From assembly GCF_025960985.1 (NCBI RefSeq), contig NZ_JAOQMX010000004.1, forward strand, positions 1-64,000: 64,000 nucleotides of DNA. Direction: 5' to 3'. The first letter of the stretch is position 1. Each line of letters opens with the position of its first letter. The stretch is from Flavobacterium psychraerolatum (GTDB lineage: Bacteria; Bacteroidota; Bacteroidia; Flavobacteriales; Flavobacteriaceae). The notes beneath the pieces are model-generated. The model saw only the letters and a list, made by a program, of their open reading frames with translations. It was not told where the DNA came from and ran no database searches. Below are positions 34,924 to 45,900 of the stretch, one piece after another. A program made the translations under genes and the position numbers.

Positions 34924-37911
34924 TTAGAAATTTGCATTTACTCCAAACAAGAATGTTCTTGCTCTTGGGTATACATTTCCGTCAATTCCGCTAAAACGTT
35001 CTGGATCAATTCCGTTGTATTTGGTCAAAGTCAATACATTTTGAACGCCCAAAGTAAATCGCAAAGTAGCCACTTTCAACAATGATTTGTCAAAGGTGTA
35101 GCCTACTGTTACATTGTCTAGTTTGATAAAAGAAGCATCTTTCACAAAATAATTAGATAAATAACGTTGTGTTCCATTGTCTTCAGCAGTAAATCCGGTG
35201 TTGAGGTAGTCTGAGCTTACGTTTGATAAATCGGTATCTCTTCTTAAACCAGCAAGTAGGTATCCTTTGTCTGAACTCACATTATCAAAAATATAGTTCC
35301 CCATACTTGCTCTCCAGTTCATTGTGAAATCAAATTTTTTGTAATTCACAGTAGAGAACAATCCAAAAGTATAATCGGGTGCTGCTTTGTGAAATTTGTA
35401 ACGATCCCCATCATCAATTTTTCCGTCTTGGTTACGGTCTACATACGCCCCTTGAATAGGTCTTTTGTTGGCATCATACAACTGTTCGAAAACAAAGAAA
35501 GAGTTTGGAGACGATCCTACAGAGTTAATCTGGATTTTGTTTCCTTGTCCACCCGAGATGTCTCCTACAGCATATCCTGTAAATCCAGGAACAGTCGCTC
35601 CCAAATCGGTGATCTTCTGGTTGATGTAGGTTGTGTTGAAAGCTACATTCCAACGTAGGTTATCAGTTTTAACGATATCTGATTCGATACTAAATTCAAG
35701 TCCTTTTGTGCTTAAACTACCAATGTTGTTGAAACCTTGATTTCTTAAATTTGCTCCATCAGGAACAAGAACGTCTGCTAGTAAGTCGCTTGATTTTTTA
35801 TCGAAATAGTTAATAGATCCCGTAATTCGGTTGTTGAAGAAACCATAATCCAAACCTACGTTCATCTCTGATAATTCTTCCCATTTGATGTTTTGGTTAT
35901 ATCCTTCAGGACGAGCAGTTGCATAAACCGTGTTTCCGAAAACATATTGTGTATTTATCGATCCAAGAGTTACTCTTCTCAAATAATCATACGATGCAGA
36001 GATATCTTGTTGACCAGTGGTACCATATCCTACTCTCAATTTCAAGCCAGAAATAGTATTATTGTCTTTCAAGAAAGATTCTTCAGCAATATTCCATGCA
36101 AAAGCAGCTCCAGCAAAGTTACCCCATCTGTTTTCTTTCGAGAAACGAGAAGTACCATCTCTTCTATAATTTAAAGTCAATAAATAACGGCTTTCATATC
36201 CTAAATTTAAACGACCAAAAAACGATTGTAAGTTAATATCTGGGTCTGTAGTAACATCTTCATTTGGTGTAGGCTGTCTTGTTTCTCCAGACTCATATTT
36301 CACTTTTTGAAACAATTGATAGTTGTATCCTGCTGTAGCATCAACATTCAATCCCGCAACCTTCTTGGTATAATTCAAATAGGTATTCAAGTTTTTATTT
36401 TGAAGTGCATCAGTGTAGTTCGAATAATTTCCTACGTTGGTCCAGTTTCCTGAGCTAAAAGCAGCAGCTTGGTATCCGTTAGCACTTAGATTGCTTACTT
36501 GAGTGTATCCATTGCTATCAAATCTATCAATTCCTGCTTCGGCTACCACTCTCATATCTTCAAAGAAATGTAGTTTGTAATCCAAACGCACATTACCCCA
36601 TTTTCTAGTAGAGGTAGATCTGCTTTCGTTTTGATTCAATCTAGCTACCGGATTTTTAGCTGGTAACAAAGCTAGGTTTCCGTTAGGCTCCAACCATTCA
36701 AAGTATCCTCCGTAATGCGAACCTGTTTGGTAAACGGATTGTGTTGGATCAAATCCAATAGCACTACCTATTACAGCGTTTTCGTCTTGAAAACGGTTTT
36801 TACCAAAAGATAAATTTCCGCTGATGTCAATTTTTAGGTGGTTGTCAAACAATACCGGATTAATAGCAAGCGATGTAGTTGTTCTTTCAAAGCTTGTGTT
36901 TTTCAAGATACCAGGATTGTCTACATTACCCACAGACAAACGTACAGGAACTTTGTCAAACAAGGCGCCACTTACAGATATGTTGTTGTTTACAGTCAAA
37001 GCAGTTCTGAAAATTTCATCTTGCCAGTTGGTATTTGCAGTACCTAGTAATGCTTTTTGAGCAGCTGATCCTTTTTCGTTTACCAAAGCTCTATATTGGT
37101 CTGTACTCAAAACATCAACCGTATTAGCAACCGTGTTCACACCCACTTGTGAGCTGAAGTTTACTTTTACACGACCTTTTGTACCTTTTTTGGTAGTAAT
37201 CACAATTACACCATTGGCAGCACGAGAACCATAAATTGCGGCAGCAGATGCATCTTTCAAAACGGTAAAAGATTCAATATCGTTTGGGTTAATAGTTGAT
37301 AAGATACTTGTTGATCCAGACGGTACGGCGTTACTCAATGGTAATCCGTCCAAGATAATTAAAGGATCGTTGGATGCATTTAGTGATGATCCTCCACGGA
37401 TACGAATATCTGCTTTGGCACCTGGCGCTCCTCCACCGGTTACATTCACACCTGATATACGTCCGCTTATCAAACTTTCTGGTGTTACGTTTTGACCTTT
37501 GTTAAAGTCTTTGGCTGCGATTTGAGATACAGATCCTGTTGCGTCTTTTTTCTTAACGGTACCGTATCCAACTTGAACAACGACCTCTTTAAGTTCGTTG
37601 GAGTTTTCGATTAAAATAATTTTTGAACTCTGTGCAGCTGGTACTTCTTTGGTTTCAAAACCCACAAAAGACACCGCGATAATAGCTGATTTGCCACTTA
37701 CTGGCAACGTAAATTTTCCGTTAACATCTGTAATTGTTCCAATACTTGTGCCTTTGATAGCGACACTAGCCCCTATTAAGGTTTCTCCTTTTTGATCCAT
37801 GACAACTCCCGTGACTGTCTTTGATGCAATTTGGGCAATTGTACTTGGCATAATAAATAGTATGCTGCATAAAAGAAGAATGCAATGCAAACTTTTTTTC
37901 ATTTGTACCAT
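34924..37911 (-). CDS. susC: SusC/RagA TonB-dependent starch importer
   Basis: A 995-residue TonB-dependent outer membrane channel. A signal peptide is followed by a carboxypeptidase-regulatory-like domain (about 30-110, KTVTGVVMDQKGETLIGASV). The plug domain (about 120-230) contains DIRIRGGSSLNASNDPLIIL and VLKDASAAAIYGSRAANGVI, signatures of the SusC/RagA family. The long beta-barrel ends with RARTFLFGVNANF, a terminal aromatic residue as expected. It moves maltooligosaccharides into the periplasm with TonB energy. An in-frame ATG at 37902 is an equally good start. Its promoter region holds candidate regulator sites. Confidence 0.96.
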   Translation of the reverse strand: MVQMKKSLHCILLLCSILFIMPSTIAQIASKTVTGVVMDQKGETLIGASVAIKGTSIGTITDVNGKFTLPVSGKSAIIAVSFVGFETKEVPAAQSSKIILIENSNELKEVVVQVGYGTVKKKDATGSVSQIAAKDFNKGQNVTPESLISGRISGVNVTGGGAPGAKADIRIRGGSSLNASNDPLIILDGLPLSNAVPSGSTSILSTINPNDIESFTVLKDASAAAIYGSRAANGVIVITTKKGTKGRVKVNFSSQVGVNTVANTVDVLSTDQYRALVNEKGSAAQKALLGTANTNWQDEIFRTALTVNNNISVSGALFDKVPVRLSVGNVDNPGILKNTSFERTTTSLAINPVLFDNHLKIDISGNLSFGKNRFQDENAVIGSAIGFDPTQSVYQTGSHYGGYFEWLEPNGNLALLPAKNPVARLNQNESRSTSTRKWGNVRLDYKLHFFEDMRVVAEAGIDRFDSNGYTQVSNLSANGYQAAAFSSGNWTNVGNYSNYTDALQNKNLNTYLNYTKKVAGLNVDATAGYNYQLFQKVKYESGETRQPTPNEDVTTDPDINLQSFFGRLNLGYESRYLLTLNYRRDGTSRFSKENRWGNFAGAAFAWNIAEESFLKDNNTISGLKLRVGYGTTGQQDISASYDYLRRVTLGSINTQYVFGNTVYATARPEGYNQNIKWEELSEMNVGLDYGFFNNRITGSINYFDKKSSDLLADVLVPDGANLRNQGFNNIGSLSTKGLEFSIESDIVKTDNLRWNVAFNTTYINQKITDLGATVPGFTGYAVGDISGGQGNKIQINSVGSSPNSFFVFEQLYDANKRPIQGAYVDRNQDGKIDDGDRYKFHKAAPDYTFGLFSTVNYKKFDFTMNWRASMGNYIFDNVSSDKGYLLAGLRRDTDLSNVSSDYLNTGFTAEDNGTQRYLSNYFVKDASFIKLDNVTVGYTFDKSLLKVATLRFTLGVQNVLTLTKYNGIDPERFSGIDGNVYPRARTFLFGVNANF

Positions 37912-38269
37912 AATTTCTGGTTTTTTTTGGTTTGTTAAAGTTTAGTTTTTCGGGAAATCAGTTTAGTTTTTTCTAACTGTGGTTTCAACTATATCGATTT
38001 CTTAAAGTAAAGATATTTTGCTTATAGCCTGACTATAGTTGTAACAATTAAAAAGTAGTTGATTTTGCTATTTTTCGAAAATAAAATACTGAATTATAGT
38101 GTTTTATGTGTTTTTCTAAAAGAAAAATAGTAGTGGTTGTGTAGGCTTAAAAGTCAATATTTCACTACTATTTTTCGAATAAAGAACTGCAATCCTATCA
38201 AAAAAACAATTTTTAAGACTGCTAAATCAATTTAAACATTTCTCCCTAAATAATTTAGTTTCTGTGTAT
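37912..38269. promoter_or_regulatory. Upstream region of susC with operator-like repeats
   Basis: No gene is seen. The minus strand has a possible -7 box TATCTTTA (38008-38015 region) and, just upstream, TATAG at 38023-38027 and 38034-38038 (11-bp period). Farther up is a perfect 14-bp inverted repeat, GAAAAATAGTAGTG (38122-38135) with CACTACTATTTTTC (38163-38176). Each arm carries a CACTACT core. The same core lies upstream of the GH97 gene at 40551-40562 (AAAAAAGTAGTG), which suggests sites for the SusR-like regulator. Confidence 0.5.
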
Positions 38270-40390
<2,121 letters not shown>

Positions 40391-40434
40391 TTAGTTAATG
40401 TATTTATAAATTGCTTTAGAAATCTTTAATAACC

Positions 40435-40562
40435 CAAAATTAAGATGATTTGGCCTTGACTAAATTCAATATTCCAAAATGGTAGTAAATGTAGTGAGCG
40501 ACTCTTTGTAAAGCCTTGCTAATAAAGGATTTTTTATTTTTGTTAACACAAAAAAAGTAGTG
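40435..40562 (-). promoter_or_regulatory. GH97 promoter with shared CACTACT motifs
   Basis: On the minus strand a -7 box TAATTTTG maps to 40435-40442. Upstream lie CACTACA (40490-40496 region) and CACTACTTTTTT (40551-40562). The second matches the CACTACTATTTTT arms before susC, apart from one base and the terminal run. They are candidates for a common activator, presumably the SusR-like protein. Confidence 0.45.
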
Positions 40563-40571
40563 ACTCTGTAG

Positions 40572-40616
40572 CAAAAAAATACTTCTTTTATGTCAAAAAA
40601 CAGCATAAAAGAGGTG
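40572..40616 (-). terminator. Terminator after the SusR-like gene
   Basis: On the minus strand CCTCTTTTATG pairs with CATAAAAGAAG across an 11-base loop, followed by a T-run (40572-40580). It starts about 20 bases after the stop codon. Confidence 0.75.
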
Positions 40617-40636
40617 TTTAGGTAGGATTTTAAAAA

Positions 40637-42280
40637 TTATTTATTGGTTCCAATGCGCATTACGTTGGCCTCAAATTCCTCTCTTGGTCCAGCGGCTTTG
40701 TTACGCAGTTTGGTGCGATAATTATAAATAGTAGATAAGGAATAGCGAAGAAATTCAGATATTTTCACACTATCTGAAATTCCTAATCGTATCAAAGCAA
40801 AGATGCGAAGTTCCGTATTCATCAGTTCACCCGATTTTAATTTGATATCATCTTTGTCGGTTAACAATCGGCTGAAATCTTCAATAAAGTTAGGGAAGAG
40901 TAGTAAGAATGTCTTGTCAAAATTATTATAGAAATCTTTCAATTCTTCATCAATAAATTCTTTTGATTTGATGGCACGTACTAGCTCGTCTTTTTTACCA
41001 CTAGTGACAATTACGTTCAATTTTCTTCGGTAACCATCAAGTTTACTAATGTATACGGAACACTGATCCATGTAACGACCAATATAAATTTCCTTTACCA
41101 AATTAGCTTCTTTCAAAGTGGTATTGGTTTCATTCAGTTTTTCGTTAAAAACTTTTAGCTCTTCATTTAGTGTCAATGATTGTTTGTTGGCAATGCTAAT
41201 CTCTCTTTTCGCTTTGGCCAACTTTTTCATTTGTTTGAAAAGTAAAAACAAAATCACTAGCAATATCAAAGACAAGACTGTTGCACTGACCAAAAAATAA
41301 ACCAATTGGTTGTGGTTGGTCTCGTTTTGCTTCTCGTAGGCTTTATTAATGATGGGCATCATTTTCGAAATCTCATACGTACGCAAGCGAGCATTGCAAA
41401 ACAGCGCATCCTCGAGCGAGCGCTTTATGTAGGTGTAGGAGCGATCAATATCTCCTTCTTGATACAATAGGAAAGCCAATGCACGTAACGAAATGTATTC
41501 TTTTTTTTCTAGTCTCAAATCGGATATAGCCGACTTGATGAGCCATTCTTTTTCAAGTTCAAACTCTTTTTTTTGATGGTAGGTTTGAGAAATTAAATAG
41601 GCAACAACGGCCTGGTCGGTATCTGAATTCTTTAATTTAGGATAGTAATTCAGTAATAAATCTAAGTTTTCTTGGTATTTTCCGCTTTCTAGTAATTGGT
41701 TTGAAGTAGTAAATAAATGTGATTTTGATTGCGTGGGATAGAATTTTAAAATAGAATCGCTATATTTTTTTCGAAGGGCTATGTAGTGTTTTTTTTCTTC
41801 AACTGAAGCAGCATAGTACGACATCGAAAGATACAAAGAACTGGCGACGCCAAAATAGGTAACTTTGATTTCTGGAGTTATTTGAATATTAATTTTATTT
41901 ATAATATCGGTAGCTTCTTTATACATGCCCAAAGTTTCCATTATCGACGCAAGATTTAGTTTGGCCGTATTTACTTTGGCGATATCACTTAATTGTTTGG
42001 CGATTCTTAGATTTTTTCTGGCATAACTTAAAGCTGAATCCGATTGGTAAAAACGATACTCTCCAAACAACTTGCCATAAATTTCATATTTTTGAAGATC
42101 AGTTGTAGTGAATTTTAATAATTCTTTAAGTTTGCCAATTTCATTTTCTTTTTTTGTTTTATAGATATGGTTGTTCTCAAGAGTAGCATCTAATTCATTG
42201 AGTAATGAATTTGTTTCTGATTGTGAAAAAACAAATATTGGAAAAAGGATAAGTAGGGAAGCAGTCCAAAATTTATGCAT
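40637..42280 (-). CDS. susR: SusR-like membrane-spanning regulator (DUF6377 type)
   Basis: A 547-residue protein. A signal peptide is followed by a periplasmic region of about 300 residues with TPR-like helices (QSDSALSYARKNLRIAKQLSD). Then come a transmembrane helix (about 325-348), a coiled coil, and a C-terminal cytoplasmic region. That region ends with a helix-turn-helix (LRIFALIRLGISDSVKISEFLRYS). This is the architecture of SusR, the maltose-responsive activator of starch loci. It lies at the upstream end of the locus. It is assumed to sense maltooligosaccharides in the periplasm and to activate GH97 and susC; the sites are inferred. Confidence 0.8.
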   Translation of the reverse strand: MHKFWTASLLILFPIFVFSQSETNSLLNELDATLENNHIYKTKKENEIGKLKELLKFTTTDLQKYEIYGKLFGEYRFYQSDSALSYARKNLRIAKQLSDIAKVNTAKLNLASIMETLGMYKEATDIINKINIQITPEIKVTYFGVASSLYLSMSYYAASVEEKKHYIALRKKYSDSILKFYPTQSKSHLFTTSNQLLESGKYQENLDLLLNYYPKLKNSDTDQAVVAYLISQTYHQKKEFELEKEWLIKSAISDLRLEKKEYISLRALAFLLYQEGDIDRSYTYIKRSLEDALFCNARLRTYEISKMMPIINKAYEKQNETNHNQLVYFLVSATVLSLILLVILFLLFKQMKKLAKAKREISIANKQSLTLNEELKVFNEKLNETNTTLKEANLVKEIYIGRYMDQCSVYISKLDGYRRKLNVIVTSGKKDELVRAIKSKEFIDEELKDFYNNFDKTFLLLFPNFIEDFSRLLTDKDDIKLKSGELMNTELRIFALIRLGISDSVKISEFLRYSLSTIYNYRTKLRNKAAGPREEFEANVMRIGTNK

Positions 42281-42419
42281 TTGTTGGTATTTTAATTAGG
42301 CTAATTTAATTAAAATTTAACATTTAAGTACGAAATAGTTATTTAAATAATTTGAAATTTTAGGTAACAAATGGATGTATGCTATAGATTTCTTTACTGT
42401 AAAAGGAAAATTGAAAAGA

Positions 42420-42608
42420 TTACTTCTTAATAGGCCTTGTGAAAAGATGGGAAAGGTATCCGAAAATAATTAAAGTAAAGATAAGACCAAAGCGGAATTC
42501 ATTATTATATTGAGTCCATTTTTGGATTGGATTGAAGATTATACTTAAAAAAGTTAGTATAAGATAGATACTCATCAAAAGGCTAATGTAAAGTGCTGCT
42601 TTTTTCAT
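42420..42608 (-). CDS. Small two-helix membrane protein
   Basis: A 62-residue protein with two hydrophobic segments, about residues 5-25 and 43-57, joined by a polar loop (NPIQKWTQYNNEFRFG), with a lysine-rich end. I do not recognise a family. A canonical promoter supports it: on the minus strand TATCTTTG (42647-42654) with a TTG 20 bases upstream (42675-42677). It is separate from the neighbouring genes. Confidence 0.7.
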   Translation of the reverse strand: MKKAALYISLLMSIYLILTFLSIIFNPIQKWTQYNNEFRFGLIFTLIIFGYLSHLFTRPIKK

Positions 42609-42646
42609 AATCAGTATGTTATAATTCTTGCTCAGTATTTCAAGTA

Positions 42647-42677
42647 CAAAGATAATTGCTTTTTAATACTATGTCAA
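42647..42677 (-). promoter_or_regulatory. Bacteroidota promoter for the small membrane protein
   Basis: TTG, 20 bases, TATCTTTG (minus strand) closely fits the TTTG-N19-TAnnTTTG consensus. The -7 box ends 39 bases before the ATG. Confidence 0.65.
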
Positions 42678-42863
42678 TCACTAAAAGTGGGTATATTTAG
42701 ACGGTTATTTTGAGTGGATTATGATCGTGTTTTTCAACGTTTATGAATGAATGTTTTCTTTGGTGATTAAAAAAACAAGAAAAAAACGTACTAGCATCAC
42801 AGTTTTTCTTATTTTTATAGAAATGAAAGTAAGGATACTTTCAATGTAAGCGTTAAGAAATAA

Positions 42864-43589
42864 ATGAGAACATTAGTTATAGGAGATATTCACGGAGGTC
42901 TACGTGCACTCCATCAAATTATTGAAAGAGCAAAGGTAACCCCAAATGATACTTTGATTTTTTTGGGAGATTATGTAGATGGTTGGAGCCAATCACCACA
43001 AGTGATTAACCGTTTGATTGAATTAAGATCTACCAATAATTGTATCTTTATTAGAGGGAATCACGATGAACTTTTACTACATTGGTTAAGAGATGGCAAA
43101 GACAATGAGCTTTGGTTTGAACATGGTGGCGAAGCAACTCTGAATGCCTATGAATCTGTAGATAAAGTAACCAAGCAGTTGCATATCGATTTTTTACTTT
43201 CTTTGGATGACTATTACTTAGATAATAAAAATCGATTGTTTCTTCATGCTGGTTTTACGAACATGAATGGTGTCAAATATGAATATTTTTCTAAATTGTT
43301 TTATTGGGATAGAACACTTTGGGAGACAGCTCTCTCATTAGATACTTCAATCAAACCAAATGATTTACTATACCCAAAAAGATTGACCTTGTACGATGAA
43401 ATTTATATAGGTCATACTCCTGTTACGCGTATTAATGAAACTGTTCCAATTCACCGAGCTTGTATTTGGAACATCGATACAGGCGCAGCGTTCACTGGGC
43501 CATTGACAATTATGGACATAGATACTAAAGAATATTGGCAGTCAGAACCTCTACACCATTTATATTTTGATGAAAAAGGAAGAAATTAA
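42864..43589 (+). CDS. Metallophosphoesterase (calcineurin-like), phosphatase family
   Basis: A 241-residue enzyme of the PPP-type calcineurin-like phosphoesterases. It has the metal-binding motifs GDIHG (residues 7-11), GDYVDG, RGNHDE and, near the end, IGHTP, in the right order for a two-metal active site. The family includes Ser/Thr phosphatases, diadenosine tetraphosphatase and similar enzymes. The short length and DYVDGWSQSP are in keeping with a bacterial PrpA/ApaH-like enzyme; the substrate is not known. A beta-barrel protein gene follows 46 bases downstream on the same strand. Confidence 0.9.
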   Translation: MRTLVIGDIHGGLRALHQIIERAKVTPNDTLIFLGDYVDGWSQSPQVINRLIELRSTNNCIFIRGNHDELLLHWLRDGKDNELWFEHGGEATLNAYESVDKVTKQLHIDFLLSLDDYYLDNKNRLFLHAGFTNMNGVKYEYFSKLFYWDRTLWETALSLDTSIKPNDLLYPKRLTLYDEIYIGHTPVTRINETVPIHRACIWNIDTGAAFTGPLTIMDIDTKEYWQSEPLHHLYFDEKGRN

Positions 43590-43635
43590 ATTTATAGTGT
43601 AGATTTGCAGAAAATTTAAATTTAAAAAAAAGAAT

Positions 43636-44133
43636 ATGAAAAAGATTTTTATTTTATTATTAATGTTTTCTGCTGTATTTGTTAACGCACAAGCATTCAA
43701 AGGAAAAGGGGATACTAAATTTGATGTTGGAGCAAATTTTCAAGATGGTGGTTCTGGAGTTCGCGTTGCAGCTGACTTTGGTGTTGCCGAAAACATTTCA
43801 TTCGGATTCGTTTCGTCTTATTTGCTTGGAGTATCTAAGATTGAAGGAGAAAAGCCAAATTTTGGAGATCGTTTTGATTTAAAAGGTCGTTTTGATGCAC
43901 ACTTAGGTCCTATTTTAACTTTGGGTCAAAATGTTGATATTTATCCAGGTTTAGATTTAAGTTTGAAAAATTTTGGTGCCCACTTAGGAGCGCGTTACTT
44001 TTTCTCAGAAGGTATTGGAGTTTTTAGTGAAATCGGATTTCCTATTGCAAAATACGATCCTACTACAACTGATAGATTCCAGAATTTAAACAATCAATTT
44101 GTGGTTAATATCGGGTTCTCATTTAATCTGTAA
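43636..44133 (+). CDS. Small outer membrane beta-barrel protein
   Basis: A 165-residue protein with a signal peptide ending FVNAQA (about residue 20). The rest alternates hydrophobic and polar residues in eight or so strands, such as FDVGANFQDGGSGVRVAADFG and GARYFFSEGIGVFSEIGFPI. It ends with FSFNL, the typical aromatic end of an outer membrane barrel. Function is unknown; the family is found widely in flavobacteria and is often annotated as hypothetical or DUF6646. A TAGATTTG box (43600-43607) lies just upstream, and a strong terminator lies downstream. Confidence 0.78.
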   Translation: MKKIFILLLMFSAVFVNAQAFKGKGDTKFDVGANFQDGGSGVRVAADFGVAENISFGFVSSYLLGVSKIEGEKPNFGDRFDLKGRFDAHLGPILTLGQNVDIYPGLDLSLKNFGAHLGARYFFSEGIGVFSEIGFPIAKYDPTTTDRFQNLNNQFVVNIGFSFNL

Positions 44134-44140
44134 ACAACAT

Positions 44141-44196
44141 ATAGGTCAAAAAAAAAGGCAATTGAATCAGTTCAATTGCCTTTTTTTTTGACCTAT
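44141..44196. terminator. Perfect 26-bp bidirectional terminator
   Basis: The 26-base arm at 44141-44166 pairs perfectly with 44171-44196 across a TCAG loop. The inner part is GGCAATTGAA/TTCAATTGCC flanked by nine A and nine T, giving a T-run for both convergent genes. Confidence 0.92.
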
Positions 44197-44199
44197 ACT

Positions 44200-45756
44200 T
44201 TAGTCCAATTCAAACTTTATACCTTGTGCCAAAGGTAAGCTTGTACTATAGTTAATCGTATTAGTTTGTCGGCGCATATAGACTTTCCAAGCATCAGAGC
44301 CAGATTCTCTACCGCCACCAGTTTCTTTTTCACCACCAAAAGCACCACCGATTTCTGCACCAGAGGTTCCAATGTTTACATTGGCTATTCCGCAATCAGA
44401 ACCTAATGAGGATAGGAATAATTCGGCTTCACGAAGGTTATTGGTCATAATAGCAGATGATAATCCTTGAGCCACTCCATTTTGTAATGCTATCGCATTG
44501 GTAACCTCACCATGGTATTTTATCAAGTAGAGAATAGGAGCGAAAGTTTCCTTTTGCACAATAGCATAATTATTTTCGACCTCTACAATGGCGGGTTGCA
44601 CGTAGCAGCCACTTTCATAACCTTCACCAGAAAGGACGCCGCCAGGAATTAATAATTTTCCGCCTTGGATAACCACTTTTTCTAAAGTATCCAAGTAATT
44701 AGCAACAGATTCTTTATCGATAATCGGTCCTACATGATTATTTTCATCCAATGGATTTCCAATTCTTAATTGTTTGTACGCAGTGACCAATGCTTCTTTT
44801 ACTTTGTCGTACATGCTCTCATGAATTATTAATCGCCTAGTTGAGGTACAACGTTGTCCTGCCGTTCCTACAGCGCCAAAAACAGCACCTATTATTGTCA
44901 TTTTTAAATCAGCATCTGGAGTTATAATAATGGCGTTGTTTCCACCTAATTCCAATAATGTTTTTCCTAGCCTTGCTGCTACAGTTTGTGCAACTATTTT
45001 TCCCATTCGGGTAGATCCTGTTGCAGATAGTAAAGGAATTCTATTGTCCTGAGACATCATTTCGCCTACTTTGTAATCGCCGTTTATTAAGCAAGAAATT
45101 CCTTCTGGTAGGTTGTTTTCTTGAATCACTTCTCGAATAATATTTTGACACGCTATGCCACAAAGTGGTGTTTTTTCTGAAGGTTTCCAAACGCATACAT
45201 CTCCACAAATCCATGCCAAAGCAGTATTCCATGCCCAGACTGCAACGGGAAAATTAAATGCCGATATAATTCCAACTACTCCCAATGGATGGTATTGCTC
45301 ATACATGCGGTGACTAGGGCGTTCAGAATGCATGGTTAATCCGTGTAATTGGCGAGAAAGTCCCACTGCAAAATCACAGATGTCGATCATTTCTTGTACT
45401 TCACCATATCCCTCTTGCAATGATTTTCCCATTTCAAACGAAACCAATTTCCCTAAAGCTTCTTTGTTGTTTCTTAGTTTATCACCAAACAAACGTACCA
45501 TTTCACCTCTTTTTGGTGCAGGAACGGTTTTAAAAACTTGAAAAGCTTCTGTTGCAGAAGTTATTACTTGTTCATAATCGTCTGCAGTAGTTGCATACAC
45601 TTTGGCTATTAATTGTCCATTTACAGGAGAGTGGCTGTCAAAAATTTCACCGTTTGAGAATCGTTCTATTCCAGTTGAGGTTCCTAAGTTAACAGGTTTT
45701 ATTCCTAATTGAAAAAGAACTTGTTGTATGTCGAAAGTGGTCGGTGTTGTTGCCAT
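44200..45756 (-). CDS. ALDH7-type aldehyde dehydrogenase (aminoadipate-semialdehyde-like)
   Basis: A 518-residue NAD(P)-dependent aldehyde dehydrogenase. The start at 45756 (MATTPTTFDI) fits the family N-terminus better than an ATG 28 codons upstream. The oxyanion Asn is N167 (AFNFP), the base is E269 in LLELGGNNAI and the nucleophile is C303 in GQRCTSTRR. The ELGGNN form is characteristic of family 7 (antiquitin), which oxidises alpha-aminoadipic semialdehyde in lysine breakdown. Related members act on other semialdehydes, so this is a likely rather than certain role. It is transcribed alone. Confidence 0.88.
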   Translation of the reverse strand: MATTPTTFDIQQVLFQLGIKPVNLGTSTGIERFSNGEIFDSHSPVNGQLIAKVYATTADDYEQVITSATEAFQVFKTVPAPKRGEMVRLFGDKLRNNKEALGKLVSFEMGKSLQEGYGEVQEMIDICDFAVGLSRQLHGLTMHSERPSHRMYEQYHPLGVVGIISAFNFPVAVWAWNTALAWICGDVCVWKPSEKTPLCGIACQNIIREVIQENNLPEGISCLINGDYKVGEMMSQDNRIPLLSATGSTRMGKIVAQTVAARLGKTLLELGGNNAIIITPDADLKMTIIGAVFGAVGTAGQRCTSTRRLIIHESMYDKVKEALVTAYKQLRIGNPLDENNHVGPIIDKESVANYLDTLEKVVIQGGKLLIPGGVLSGEGYESGCYVQPAIVEVENNYAIVQKETFAPILYLIKYHGEVTNAIALQNGVAQGLSSAIMTNNLREAELFLSSLGSDCGIANVNIGTSGAEIGGAFGGEKETGGGRESGSDAWKVYMRRQTNTINYSTSLPLAQGIKFELD

Positions 45757-45900
45757 GTTGAATTTGCGTATTGTTTGTTTTGCTAAGGTACAAAAAAGTA
45801 TTTTCTTGTATAGTGAGACATACTCAGATCTTCTTAGCAAGTGGGTCTATCTAGTAGTTGCTTTTTATATCATAAAGAAAACTATTAATGTTATCTTACC

